Positions 43,739 through 56,265 of a stretch of 64,000 nucleotides of DNA are shown one piece after another. The translations under genes and the position numbers were made by a program. This stretch comes from Eustoma russellianum (lineage: Eukaryota > Streptophyta > Magnoliopsida > Gentianales > Gentianaceae). Location: contig AP025069.1 of the NCBI GenBank assembly GCA_036186865.1, positions 17,758,233 to 17,822,232 of the forward strand. The letters run 5' to 3'. Numbering within the stretch: position 1 is the first letter of the stretch; each line of letters begins with the position of its first letter. The notes beneath the pieces were generated by a model. That model was not told the DNA's origin. It did not search any database and saw only the letters and a program-made list of their open reading frames with translations.

Positions 43739-45630
43739 TGTTATATCCCATTTTTTTTCTAAGGGTAGAATAGTCATTGAGGGGTAATTGATTATTAAAC
43801 CTAATTGGATTAGGAAATTTTCCCTAAACCCTAATCAAATTTCTATTTAATCACGTGAATACTATTCTCCTTCCCCACATAAGTCAGCCGCCCCCTTTCA
43901 TGGAGAGAGAAAGAAAACGTTTCTTGCTTCCAACGCTCAAGGCCGCCGGTTTCGGGAGGAGCACCGCCAACCCGATCAACCCTTCAAACGCGTATCAATT
44001 ACCAAGTAGGTGCCCCCTTAACATCCGTTGAATGAAACAAACAAAAGTCTTTAATTTCTCTATGACAACGAGATCGTGCATTAGTATTTGTGATTGTATA
44101 GATGCTTGATTATTAGATTATATGTATATGTGATAAATTGTATGTCCGTATATATGATCGTATATGTATGATGCTATTTTCGTATGAAAACTCGAAAAAG
44201 ATTTGATTTTTGATGTGCGTGTGAATACCGGAATCGTAGGAAGAAGCATTTGTGCCGGCGGCGCGTGGCCGGTGGTGGTGGGCTATGACCACGTGCTGCC
44301 GGATGGAGGGATAAGGGTGAAGGGGGGCTGAGAGGGGGCTGAGGCTGGTTTGGGGGCAGCTGGAGGGGGGGCGTGCGTTTGGGGGAGAGGGCGGCTGGGG
44401 GGGGTTGGTGCGACTGGGGGGGCCCGGGGAGGGAGTGGGGTTGAGGGTGTGGTTGGAAGGAGTCGGCTGGAGAGGGGGTTGGGCTGCAGAAATTGAAAGG
44501 GTAAATGAAGAGGGGAATCAAAGAATCTGGGGGGTGGGCTGAGGGAGGCGTTGCGTAAGGGAGGGGTTTTGGTTGAAAGTCAGAGAAGGGGGAACGAAAG
44601 AGTAGGGGCCAGGGGGAATCTGGGAAAGCTGGGAATAAGGAAAAAGAAAAAGAAAAGAAAAAGAAAAGGAAAAAAAATAAGGAAAAAGAAAAAAGAAAAA
44701 AAAAAAGAAAAGAAAAGGATAAAGAAGAAGAAAAGTAAAGGGAAAGTAATTGAAGGATTCCGTGTATGATTTTTGTGCATTCATGCATCACGAGACATTG
44801 CATATATGTTATGTTCTGTTCCGTTCCGTTCCGTTCTGTTAGGATATGCGAGACGTAAGTCGCATATCTGATCTGTTCCGTTCCGTTCCGTTCCATTCTG
44901 TTAGGACCCCGGGTCATGCATTGCACGATTAGATGAATGTTTCTGAGAAGGTAGGTTTATCATGCATCACGTATGTGGCATTGCATTCCACGCTCATTCT
45001 GCATGGTTATGTGCTTGATTGTCATAAGAAGTTATGACCGTTATACGTTGTTTTAAAAAGATTTGACCGTTATACGTTGTTTAAAAAGTTCTGGCCGTTA
45101 TACGTATTTGCGAAAACGTGGACAGTCTATTTTCGTATCGACGTATTTATATGTATTTCACTACTGTCCTAGCATGTATGATCTCACAGGGCCGATGCAG
45201 GCAGGGTACCTACTGAGTGACGTTTTTGTCGCTCACACCGTTTGTTTGTTTTGTTGCAGACGATTCAGGGTACGATTACATAAGGGTTGGAGAGGACTCT
45301 GAATGGGCACATTGGGACTCTTAGAGACTGATGATCAAGAATTGAGGAAGTTTTATTTTATTTATTATTTCATTTGAGGATTTAGCTTAGGGATTTCATT
45401 TTACGCACTTTACAATGTCGTTTAGGGGATTTTGACTTAATGTTGACTATATATGATTTTGGGGATTTTACTTTCGATTTAGGGTTTTGAATTGATTTAT
45501 TTCGCTTCCGCAAACGAATACTCTGTCGTTTTGATAAGTGCATGGATTCGTACAGACGCCTTGTATGTCCCTTAGTGGAATACGGCGGGCGTACCGGTTC
45601 TGACCCTAGGGTTCGGGACGGGGCGCTACA
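43739..45630 (+). repeat. LARD 3' LTR (1892 bp, complete)
   Basis: Complete version of the LARD LTR. It includes the G-rich block 44347-44549 missing from the 5' copy and a purine tract at 44637-44745. A 250-codon minus-strand frame here (44174-44926) translates to low-complexity Phe/Ser/Pro runs from the purine tract and is not a gene. Confidence 0.95.
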
Positions 45631-47379
45631 TATGCAACACTTAGTTGCAACACCTCTATCACCTATTGATGTAGCCTTATCGAATTGGCTAATCAATCTT
45701 ACAAATGAAGCTCAAGAGTCTTGTAGCTCTACAACAAATACAACAAGAACACCTTTGCTACAAAGAATGAAACAAGAATGAGGAGAAGAAGATAGCAAGA
45801 CAATTCAACTATTGCTTTTTAAGTGTGTTCTTCTTCTACACCTTTGTCTCCTATTTATAGTGTGAAATGAGCCTTGAAGATAAGACCTCCAATGTGTCAC
45901 CATCTTCATCATCAAGTCTTAGTTGTCTTCATACCATTAGTTGGCCAAATAAACCCCTTGTACAATTGGCAACATAAAGAAACATGATTGGTCCACCTAA
46001 AAAATTCAGCATGGCGAAAATTTTGTCTTGCAAAATGACTTGGAAAATATGTAGATAATACCCAAGGATAAGATGGCATATTCCTCCATTATACCCTCAA
46101 ATCCTTGGCAAGATAATAGGGCATGTGAGGCTCAAAAAATATGATAAAACAGCTCCAAACAGTCTTTGACTAGCCATTGCATTCAAAATGAAATTCCAAG
46201 TTGGCAATTTTCGCCAACTAGCTTGTATTTGATTTGTCCATTTGTACAAATGTCATAAAATAGATAAATCATCATCACCACCTGATTATGCACGTTTCTT
46301 AGGTTGTATATATGCATATCAACTCAGATTTTTGAAGAAGAAATCAACAAATAATAGTTGACAAGATTATGTCAACATATAACACCGAAATTCTCACTTT
46401 TTCTCCTTGTAAGTCATGATAAATTTCACACCTTTAACACCTTTAAATTCTATGAAAAATGATGATTAATGTCCTCCAATAACATATAGAAGAAGGTCTT
46501 TAAGAAAAAATAGAATGTGACATCACAACTCGTCACATATCCCGCTACTGTTGATAATATCATCATTTGAGAAAAATAACATAAAACCACAGCATAATCT
46601 TCAAGATAATCATAACTCTCAACTCCAGAATGAGATAAGAATATACTCAAGAGATTCCTTGAGTGAAAATACCAAAAATATCCTCAGGGGTAAAATGACC
46701 AAAATACCCCTAGTGTGATAAAACTCCAGAAATGACTCCGATGGTCAGAAATGAATATAATAACACCTTTGTCATGATAAATAAGATGAAAATAAGTCCT
46801 TGAAGTATTTCCACCATATCGGGTTCCTATAAAACTCAAAATACCAATTTTGCTTTTTTTGGTAAGTTGTAGAAACTTCCAAGGCAGATTAGTCACAAGA
46901 CATTTATATTTATCAAAATCACATAATAATCACATGATGAACATGTATAAAACATGTACAAATGAAAACAAACATTTTATCACATTTTAGAAAAATATTT
47001 CTGAAAACCTTATACATCGATCGATCGAAGTGCCTCAGCTTCAGAGATCGATGTGTCACGGTGAGTTTCAGAATTTTTCTCTGTCCTACATCGATCAATC
47101 AAATTGTGGGTTCAATGTATACATCGATCGATCTATGTGTCTCAGGTTTAGAGATCGATGTCTCATAGTAAGGTCTTGAACTTTCTCTGTCTTACATAGA
47201 TCGATTGATGTGAGGGATCTAAGTATATCGATCGATCGAAGTGCAACAACCTGAGAGATTGATGTCATTTTTCTCAACTTTTTCAACTTTTAATCACATA
47301 TATCACCATGTGTGACATTTTTATGCATTTACCACTTAAAATCATGACTTTGAAAATTATCCAAGCATATTTCTCAACA
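45631..47379 (-). repeat. LTR D fragment, part 2 (unit C)
   Basis: Starts with the LARD target duplication TATGC and continues the copy interrupted at 38514. It ends CTCAACA before CAAGG. There is no gene. The ATCGATCGAT array is at 47012-47262. Confidence 0.9.
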
Positions 47380-49393
47380 CAAGGTTGTTACCAGAATTAT
47401 TTTGAGACGACTGAGTATATTGCTACCTCGTTTGATCTCTCTGGAGCAAGCAGGCTTCATGCAAGGCCGAGACATTTCAGAGCAGGTCTTGATGTCGAAG
47501 GAAATGATTCATATATTAGATCGTAAATTCTGGGGAAGGCATGTTATGATTAAGCTGGACATGGCCAAGCCGTTCGATCGTGTTTCCTGGCAATATTTGG
47601 AAACTCTTCTTTTGAGTTTTGGTTTTCACTATTGGTTTGTGCGTCTGGTCCTAAACAATTTGGCAGCTACACGTTGTTCAGTGTTGATCAATGGTAAGCC
47701 TTGTGGTTTTTTTAGGCCATCCAGAGGCATTAAGCAGGGCAATCCGTTGTCTCCAATTCTATTCATTATTGCTTCCGAGGGGTTTTCAAGAGGTATTACA
47801 ATGCTATTTTGGATAGGTGCACTAAGGGGATTTCATGGTGGCCGAACACAGGTTATTTCTCATCTAGGTTTTGCGGATGATTTGCTAATCTTCTTGAATG
47901 GATCAGCCAGTAATATGCACACATTAAAATTTTTTTCTGGAACATTATCAGTGAGCATCAGGACAGTTAGTAAACCATCAGAAGAGCCAATTGGTGACTG
48001 GGGAGGGAGTTGTGTTACAAAGAGTTGCGAACATACTGAATAAGGGGATATATGAGCTTCCTATCAAATACTTGGGCTCTTATCTTTTTAAAGGAGTTAA
48101 TTGGTCATAATACTGTTTATCATTGTTTGATCACTTCGATGCGAGTCTGACATGCTGGTCAAGAAGACTCTTAAGTATGACAGGCAGATTGTCTCTCATT
48201 CGATCGGTGCTTTCTACTATGCCTTTACATGCTATGGATGCGGCTAGGCTGCCCAAGAGTGTAATAGCATAATTGAATTGGAAAATGTCTACTTTTTTAT
48301 GGGGGCAGCGGCATCATTGGCGAGCATGGGCCGCAGTATGCTGTCCAAAGGATGAGGGTAGTTTGGGACTTCGTATTCTAGCGACGTTGCAAAAAGCTTA
48401 TGAATGTAAATTATGGTGGAGATATCATACGTCCACCTCCCTGTGGGCACATTATTTGAGACAAAAATATGGGAATCGCCAGGGACTGCAAGCCTATATT
48501 TATGATTCAACGGATTGGAAGAGGTTATGTCGCATTCACTCTCTCTGTTCGTTACATGCATAAGATTCACCTGAGGGTTTAACTTGGACTGATGATGCAC
48601 ATGGTCAATTTATCCTTTCTAGTGCTTATGATTCTTGTCGGCCCAGAGGCATTCACTTTTCTCTAGCGCGATACATTTGGTGGGTGGGTACTCCTACAGC
48701 CGGCCAAGTGTTTCTTTGGCGATTATGGTTTAATTCTCTTCCGATGCCAGATAATTTAAGGAGGTGGTCAGCGGCTTACCCCACTTGTTGTGTTTTTTGC
48801 TGGGGTGCCTCAGCAGAACAAAATCATATTTTCTACACGTGTCCCACGATCAAGGCACTATGGTTCCATTTAGCGACTATCTTTGGGGGCCCCGCCACTT
48901 GAATTAACGTTTAAACAATATTTGCCAGGTTGGTGGTACCAAGCTCATCACACAACAATGGTTGGACACCTGGCTGTAATGGTCCCGTTAATTGCATCTT
49001 GGGCCATCTGGAAGGAATACGTAGCAGTACAGTTTGGTGATAAGGAGTTTTCTTTTCTTTGGCTCCGAGAGCGAGTCCGACAGGGCATTTTCATGTGGTG
49101 TTCGTCTGTATCTGGGGGTAAATTCGCAGAGTCGATACAGTCTTTGATAGAGCTGTATTATTCGCCCCCTCTTCGATCAAGGCGGATACAGGTTGTCCCA
49201 TGGCAGCTGCCGCCGCCAGGTAAATTAAAACTCAATGTTGATGCTGCGGCTAGTAGTCGAGGAGCGGCCGGGGGGCCGGTCCCACGGGATGATACAGGAC
49301 ATTTGGTCCAAGCTCTCTGTTTTACATTGCCAGTGTTGCCATCCATGCATGCTGAGCTACAAAAACTATTATTTTCCATCATTTTCTTTGCCT
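47380..49393 (+). pseudogene. LINE ORF2, first partial copy in unit C (RT core to mid RNase H)
   Basis: RT motifs A, B (LSPILFIIASEGF) and C are in the frame 47402-48043. A TAA at 48560-48562 breaks the linker, zf-RVT is in 48684-48902 and RNase H starts in 48883. The RNase H is cut after HAELQKLLFSIIFFA at 49393, where 3' UTR sequence is joined. Confidence 0.85.
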
Positions 49394-49430
49394 GCAATTT
49401 TGCTGGACATTGCTGGTTCGTATTACAATG
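49394..49430 (+). other. 37-38 bp of LINE 3' UTR at a rearrangement junction
   Basis: TGCAATTTTGCTGGACATTG and onward equals the LINE 3' UTR at about 51347-51379. It is followed at once by GCATCAGGACAGTTAGTC from the RT thumb region (47951). So the junction jumps forward about 1.95 kb and then back. Confidence 0.85.
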
Positions 49431-51123
49431 AGCATCAGGACAGTTAGTCAACCATCAGAAGAGCCAATTGGTGACTGGGGAGGGAGTTGTGTTACAAAGA
49501 GTTGCGAACATACTGAATAAGGGGATATATGAGCTTCCTATCAAATACTTGGGCTCTTATCTTTTTAAAGGAGTTAATTGGTCATAATACTGTTTATCAT
49601 TGTTTGATCACTTCGATGCGAGTCTGACATGCTGGTCAAGAAGACTCTTAAGTATGACAGGCAGATTGTCTCTCATTCGATCGGTGCTTTCTACTATGCC
49701 TTTACATGTTATGGATGCGGCTAGGCTGCCCAAGAGTGTAAAAGCATAATTGAATTGGAAAATGTCTACTTTTTTATGGGGGCAGCGGCATCATTGGCGA
49801 GCATGGGCCGCAGTATGCTGTCCAAAGGATGAGGGTAGTTTGGGACTTCGTATTCTAGCGACGTTGCAAAAAGCTTATCAATGTAAATTATGGTGGAGAT
49901 ATCATACGTCCACCTCGCTGTGGGCACATTATTTGAGACAAAAATATGGGAATCCCCAGGGATTGAAAGCCTATATTTATGATTCAACGGATTGGAAGAG
50001 GTTATGTCGCATTCACTCTCTCTGTTCGTTACATGCACAGGATTCACCTGAGGGTTTAACTTGGACTGATGATGCACATGGTCAATTTATCCTTTCTAGT
50101 GCTTATGATTCTTGTCGGCCCAGAGGCATTCACTTTTCTCTAGCGCGATACATTTGGTGGGTGGGTACTCCTACAGCCGACCAAGTGTTTCTTTGGCGAT
50201 TATGGTTTAATTCTCTTCCGATGCCAGATAATTTAAGGAGGTGGTCAGCGGCTTACCCCACTTGTTGTGTTTTTTGCTGGGGTGCCTCAGCAGAACAAAA
50301 TCATATTTTCTACACGTGTCCCACGATCAAGGCACTATGGTTCCATTTAGCGACTATCTTTGGGGGCCCCGCCACTTGAATTAACGTTTAAACAATATTT
50401 GCCAGGTTGGTGGTACCAAGCTCATCACACAACAATGGTTGGACACCTGGCTGTAATGGTCCCGTTAATTGCATCTTGGGCCATCTGGAAGGAATACGTA
50501 GCAGTACAGTTTGGTGATAAGGAGTTTTCTTTTCTTTGGCTCCGAGAGCGAGTCCGACAGGGCATTTTCATGTGGTGTTCGTCTGTATCTGGGGGTAAAT
50601 TCGCAGAGTCGATCCAGTCTTTGATAGAGCTGTATTATTCGCCCCCTCTTTGATCAAGGCGGATACAGGTTGTCCCATGGCAACCGCCGCCGCCAGGTAA
50701 ATTAAAACTCAATGTTGATGCTGCGGCTAGTAGTCGAGGAGCGGCCGGGGGCCGGTCCCACGGGATGATACAGGACATTTGGTCCAAGCTCTCTGTTTTA
50801 CATTGCCAGTGTTGCCATCCATGCATGCTGAGCTACAAGCTCTATTATTTTCCATCATTTTCTTTGCCACAGCATGCTATGGTAATCTCATCATTGAAAT
50901 AGATTGTTTGGCCCTTTTAACCTTGCTTCATACTCCAACCTCCTTCGCCACGAGATTGGGTAGTGACTGCAATCGCCTCAGACGATTCATGACACTCATG
51001 CGTGCCACACTATCTTATGCACCACGTGAGGCTAACTCGGCTGCACATTTTCTAGCACAACATGGCATTACACAGAGATGCACGTATGTTTTCTCTTTTT
51101 TCTTTTGGATCTCCCTCCCCTAG
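49431..51123 (+). pseudogene. LINE ORF2, second partial copy in unit C (thumb to RNase H)
   Basis: It repeats 47951 onward. The linker and zf-RVT frame is 49750-50379 and the linker frame is 50360-50653, with a CGA-to-TGA stop at 50651. RNase H continues in 50779-51123 with HAELQALLFSI, IEIDCLALL and REANSAAHFLAQHG. A G lost in the GGGG run near 50748 and a T gained near 51099 shift the frame. It is inactive. Confidence 0.85.
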
Positions 51124-51772
51124 TGTGACTAGCTTGCAGACGGATATACATACAGCCTACATCCGCACATAAAGAGATAATGGCCACGTACATTCTTCCT
51201 ACCTACATCTCTTTGATGTGGGCGGTCGGGTATGTTTTGTCCCATGATCACCCTTTGTTATTTTTGGCCTTTGCCAGATGCCTAATGCTATTTTCGTTTA
51301 AGTTGATGAGATTTGCCAAATGTCAATTATTACACAATGCATGCAATTTTGCTGGACATTGCTGGTTCGTATTACAATGATGTCGCCTACAACCCCCTTG
51401 GTGGCGGGCAGCCCGGGTACCACATTTTCTCTAATATTACCGCAACATTTGCTTATCTTAGGTGTGGCGTATATGTGACATTTCCTATGATTGCCTTTTC
51501 GAGATGCACTATCTGCCAATGGAGAAGTCTCATTGGTTTGACGACTGACTATTCTGCTCGACTATGTCCATATGCGCATCGCCATCTTGATGGCCTCTCA
51601 ATACGATTACTGTTTATTTTTACATCATATAGTTTATTACTTGATTCTATTCAGAAGTTTTTGTATGTATTTCTTTTCTTGTTTTGCCTAGTCTGGGAGA
51701 GTCTCCCTCTATAGATGCACATATTGATGTAATCAAGGTATTCCTCCGCCACAAGTGAGGGTAATCATATTA
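51124..51772 (+). other. LINE 3' untranslated region (unit C)
   Basis: Copy of 28129-28772. The inverted-repeat arm is at 51741-51760. It ends before ATAACAT at 51773-51779. Confidence 0.7.
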
Positions 51773-54068
51773 ATAACATGCCCAGACGGTACCGCCCATC
51801 CTTCACCCAAAAAAATATTTATAATGACGAGCTATATATTTCTATCCAGATATCTAATCGACACGTCATCAACGTACATCAACGTCAAGCCGCCAGATAC
51901 ATATCATCCTTTTTGATATACATATTCCAAGTCATATATTCCATGTCATCAAGCTTCCAAAAATATACCGACATGTCTCAAGTTCGTAAACCGAAAATTG
52001 TCACACCAAATGACTACCGAAACGTCACCGACATGTCACACACTTACCATACAAAGATGGCAAGCCAATATACACTCCAAATACACAAAAGTTTCGTGCA
52101 CCACATGTCTAATACAGTCACAAAGTCATACCATAATTACATATATCAATTACCTATCATTTGCCTTGATTTTTTGAAAAATCAAATTCAAACATTAGAC
52201 CACATGGCTGAAATTATTTCAGCTTTTGGAGCTGAAATTATACATTATATTATGTATATTATATGGTTTATAACACATTTTGCATGTCTAAGGGGTTTGA
52301 GATAAAATGGAGAAAAATCACGCAATCGACAGAAGTCGAAAAATCAGTTTTCTACACTTTCAAGAAGACATTTTTTTGCTACACTTTGTGACATGTATAT
52401 AGAAATGTCTTACACATCCAAGACGCATGTTGGAGTATTCTAGAAAACCATGTTAAATGGCGATTAAAATTTACTATATACTACATCATTATTTGTCAAA
52501 ATTCAAAAATGGTTTTCAACACATGTGAGCTGAGTTTGGACGGCTGTTATGAGCTTATTTGGAGCCTAGATGGAGCTTATTTTTCACTATGATTGGTGGA
52601 GAATGATCCACAAATGAATGCTAGTGTTGATGGAGACCAAGTCACACATGGAAAGCTTTCAAATATTCAAAAATGCTGAAGATTTTAGCACATGGTTTAA
52701 GCGGGCGGGTTTTGCTAGTTTTCAAGATCAAATTCATTCTAAAAATGAGGGACAATCACACTTATGATTGTTTGGCAATCAAGACATTTGAAATTTGAAT
52801 TTTTTTAAAGATTTTTCTTGGTATTTTCCATGTCATATTTTATGTGCCAAGATGGATAAATGAAGACCCTATCATAGAGTGACAACAAGGTGAAGACACA
52901 TCACTTGTCCAATTACATTTCACCAAGTAAGCAAAGGTATGTCAAAAGCTATACAAGGTATCTTCCAAGGGCATTCAAGGAATTCTTCAAGAGGGAATTC
53001 AGCCAAGAGGGGGCGGCCATATACATAACAAAAGCAAGGAAGAAGGCCAAACAAAAGACAAGACTCATTTCTACTATGAAGTGCAAAGCAAGACTTCTCT
53101 TCATCTCCTATCTTCTTTTCTTGCACATAGCCTTAAGCCTATCAAATTTACATCTCATAATCTGTATAGGCTTCATACATACCATCCATACACATTCTAT
53201 TCTTGTACAAGGTTGATCAAGGTGTGATCAAACCTTCATTAGTGAGGTGGTGGTGTTTTTGTTGATTGTTGTTGTTCTTTGTAAACAGGATGGACATTAA
53301 AGGAGTTGGTAACACCAGCCAACCTTGTTATAAGGTGTTTTTGGTGATTAGTGAATACCGAAGAAGGTGTCCTCGAGGACTGGAGTAGGCCATATTGACC
53401 AAACCTGTATACAAATCTTGGTGTTCTTACTTTCAGCACTTTTACTCTTAGTTTCTGTTTTTACAACATTTTCAACGCAACAGAAAAAATAGCAAACAAT
53501 TTTCAAAATTCATCAAATTTTGCAGAGACATAGATAAAGGACTTAGGTTTCATTTAAGAAAATTTTCAACAAATTTGGATTTGTAAAAGTCATCCAAACT
53601 TTCAAAGCTCTGAGACTAGTGCAATCTGATTTTCAGATTGGGAACGGTTGAGAACATCAACGTGGTTGATATACTTTCCAAACTAATTTTGAAAACCTGT
53701 TTCAGCCTATTAAATAGACACCTTAAGGGACATCTCATAAAATTTTCTGTTAGGAATTATTTTTCATTGTAAGGGAAAGTGTTTCACAAATTGACAGAGT
53801 CCAATCAAAAAAGTCTTTTCAAGGCCTTACACTTTGAGTTTTAATATGAAATTTTCATGACATATAGATAACATCTGAGAGTACATTGTCACAACATTTC
53901 ACGAATTTTGGAGGTCCAGAACCTTGTCATTTAGTTAATCAAAAATGAGATCTGAAAACAGAATCTGCTTTCAGAAGTGAGTAATTGATCACTAAAAATT
54001 TTTAAAAAACAATTTTTCCGCACTCACTATTCAATCATCCCTTCTAGTGGTGCTATACAGGTCCGACA
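51773..54068 (+). repeat. Copia C 5' LTR, final part (unit C)
   Basis: This is the only unit in which the LTR runs through to its natural end: CCTTCTAGTGGTGC then GTCCGACA at 54068. 53537-54068 is present once only here. It parallels 1180-1663 of the first LTR. There is no gene. Confidence 0.85.
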
Positions 54069-54123
54069 TATGGTATCAGAGAGAGCTTCACTCACAACAA
54101 AAAGATATAACAATATTTTTGAG
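54069..54123 (+). promoter_or_regulatory. Copia C primer binding site and leader
   Basis: TGGTATCAGAGAG at 54071 follows the LTR by two bases, a methionine-tRNA-type site with slight decay. The leader to the gag ATG is short. Confidence 0.8.
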
Positions 54124-55123
54124 ATGCCATCCTCTAGACACAAAACCGAACAAGAAGATATGTCAAGTCAAATGCCTCCCCTTTTCGATGGTGAATCGTT
54201 TATTCAATGGAAACTTCGCACAAAATTTTTCTTATGGCTATTGATATAGATTTATGGTTTATCATAGAAGATGGTCCATTTGTTCCATCTAAGATATCCA
54301 CGGTTGATGGTGTTACTTTAGAAGTCATAAAACCGAAGCACGAATATACTAGTGATGATATATAGAAATTGAGTATGAATGCTAAAGTCATGCAACTTCT
54401 ATTAAACTGGTTGAGTAAAAGTGAATCAAGTTACGTGTCGAATTGTTATAGTGCACAAGAGATGTGGAGGTGTTCAGAAATGAAGCATGAAGGAACTAGT
54501 CAAGTAAAAGAGTCCAAGATCAATATGCTTATGTCTACTCTTGAATCCTTTAAATTATTGCCGAATGAATCTATTATTGATATGAATTTGAGATTGACTA
54601 ACATATACAATTCTCTTGAGTCTCTTGGCAAGTTTTTTTCTTCACAGGAAAAAGTAAAAAAAGTATTGAGAAGCCTCCCATCCGAATGGGATCCGAAAGT
54701 GACCGCAATTGAAGAAAGTAACGAAACCAAGTCAATAAAAATGGAAGATTTGATCGGATTGCTAAAGGTATAAGAAAACAAACTCACTCTAGGAAAATCG
54801 GAATCAACTTTTAAACAAGGTAAGACTATATCATTTAAATCAAATGAATGCATCTCTACTTCTTCTGATTGTGTAGATGATAGTGACATGGATTCAGATA
54901 ATGAAGATCTAATTTTATTGGCTAAAGGCTTAAGAAAGTTTATGAAAAGGTCGTTTAAAACAAACCTAAGGTTACTTCATCTAAGAAAAATAAAAATAAG
55001 AATAATGATAAAGATATCAAATGTTATGACTGTGGAAGGCATGTACACATATCATATGACTGCCTAAACAAGGACAAAACTATGAATGAAAATCATGACA
55101 AGGATTGGATAAGAACTAGACCC
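54124..55123 (+). pseudogene. Copia C gag (UBN2 type), then deletion to the 3' LTR
   Basis: ATG at 54124 gives MPPLFDGESFIQWKLRTKFF. A one-base shift then moves to IDIDLWFIIEDGPFVP, and a TAG replaces the usual Trp near 54361. The frame 54369-54773 carries SAQEMWRCSEMKHEGTSQVK, IYNSLESLGKFFSSQEKV and VLRSLPSEWDPKVTAIEES, the UBN2 region of copia Gag. A zinc knuckle CYDCGRHVHISYDC follows at about 55022-55063 in another frame. The sequence then passes directly into the 3' LTR at 55124, so all of pol is missing. Confidence 0.88.
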
Positions 55124-56265
55124 TGTTGAGAAATCGGGGTTTGAGTGATTTGAAAATTCATGATTTAAATGTTATGTGTTCACGAAATGCATGAATAAAT
55201 TTTACCTGACATGCTTACTTGATAAATATGCTTTACGTGCTTATATATATCATTGTCGTAATAACATGCCATGATGTGTTAAAGCTTACATCATAGGGCA
55301 AACATTTGTTGTCTTTATACTATTTTCAGGTGCCTTGATAAATAAACTAAAATAGTTCATTCAATGAAGTGCTTAAGGAGATGAACGTACTAGTTCATTA
55401 AATAAAGTACTCAAGGAGATATATTTGGAAATGACTACTGGGCAGCATGTTTGGAATGGAAAGTCTTCTTTCCACACTACTACACACGACATATATATTA
55501 TATGTATATATATACATATTTTTTTACAACGACGAATTACACGTTTCTATCCTGACGTTCCACCGACACGTCATACACATCATAAACGTACGTCGACATT
55601 ACATGACCGTACATACATCATATTTATGAGTATATACATGCCTCATATCATACATTACAAATCATCTTTGTAAAAAAGTTTTATCGACATGTCACGAGTC
55701 CATAAACCAAAAAATTGTCGTATTGGGTGACTACCGAACCTTCACTGACATATCACGTACTTACCATATACAGATGGGCAGCCTATATACACTCAAAATA
55801 CTCAGAAAATTCGTGCTCCACATGTCAAAATCAGTCCCAAAGTCACACCATGTTTACAAACATCAATCACCCACATTTTGGCTTGAATTGTGGAAAATTC
55901 AAACTCAAACTTTTTGCCACATGGAGGCATTTTTTTCCAGCCATTGGAACTTAACATACATGTTATTTTATGTATATTATGTGTGACATAACATATATTA
56001 TATGTATAAGAAGTTTGAGATTAATCAAAGAAATGTGGCGTAATCGACGAAAGTCGAAAATTTGGTTTTCTACACTTACTATGATTGGAACGTTTTTGTC
56101 TTGATTTTACATGTATCTAGACACTTTTTACACATTAAAGACATATTAGAGTATTCTATAAAAATCAATTAAGGGTTGATTGCAATTTACCATGTGTGTG
56201 ACAATTATGCCTTATTATTTGACAAAATTTGCCAAAAGATAATTCAGCACATGGTGCAGGTGTAT
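55124..56265 (+). repeat. Copia C 3' LTR, 5' part
   Basis: It starts TGTTGAGAAATCGGGG and aligns with 19948-20406 and 28790-29520, with substantial divergence. It lacks any LINE and thus shows the pre-insertion form of the site. It is cut by Tekay-2 at 56265. Confidence 0.83.

Larger units (their letters stand above)
38515..45630 (+). mobile_element. LARD: non-autonomous gypsy-like LTR element (about 7.1 kb plus gap)
   Basis: LTRs are 38515-40217 and 43739-45630, both TGTTATATCCC...GGGGCGCTACA. Target duplication TATGC is at 38510-38514 and 45631-45635. It has a primer site and a polypurine tract. The 3.5 kb interior has no frame longer than about 80 codons and only a decayed gag scrap. Shared termini with Tekay suggest it depends on Tekay proteins. 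It is present only in unit C, so it inserted after the triplication. The LTRs are almost identical outside the gap. Confidence 0.93.
37734..53536. repeat. Tandem unit C, enlarged by a LARD and an internal duplication
   Basis: Third unit. Subtracting the LARD plus one target duplication (7121 bp) leaves 8682 bp, which is unit B plus 1480 bp. That excess equals the offset of the internal duplication (47951 to 49431). Past 53536 the copia C LTR continues normally to its end. Confidence 0.9.
19948..56265 (+). mobile_element. Copia C: old plus-strand copia element carrying all insertions up to 56265
   Basis: The 5' LTR starts TGTCGAGAAACCGGAG at 19948 and resumes after the LINE and the tandem units, ending ...GTCCGACA at 54068. 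A primer site, a broken gag and then a 3' LTR beginning TGTTGAGAAATCGGGG at 55124 follow. The internal region is only about 1.05 kb, so protease through RNase H are deleted. The 3' LTR is cut at 56265 by Tekay-2. The two LTRs differ strongly. Gag type and long LTRs suggest a SIRE/Maximus-like lineage, but this is uncertain. Confidence 0.8.

Noticed and set aside
44174..44926. A 250-codon minus-strand frame in the LARD 3' LTR
   Set aside because: It is low-complexity Phe/Ser/Pro/His sequence that comes from a purine tract and a G-rich tract. The LTR has no coding role, and the frame is broken by the gap in the other LTR.
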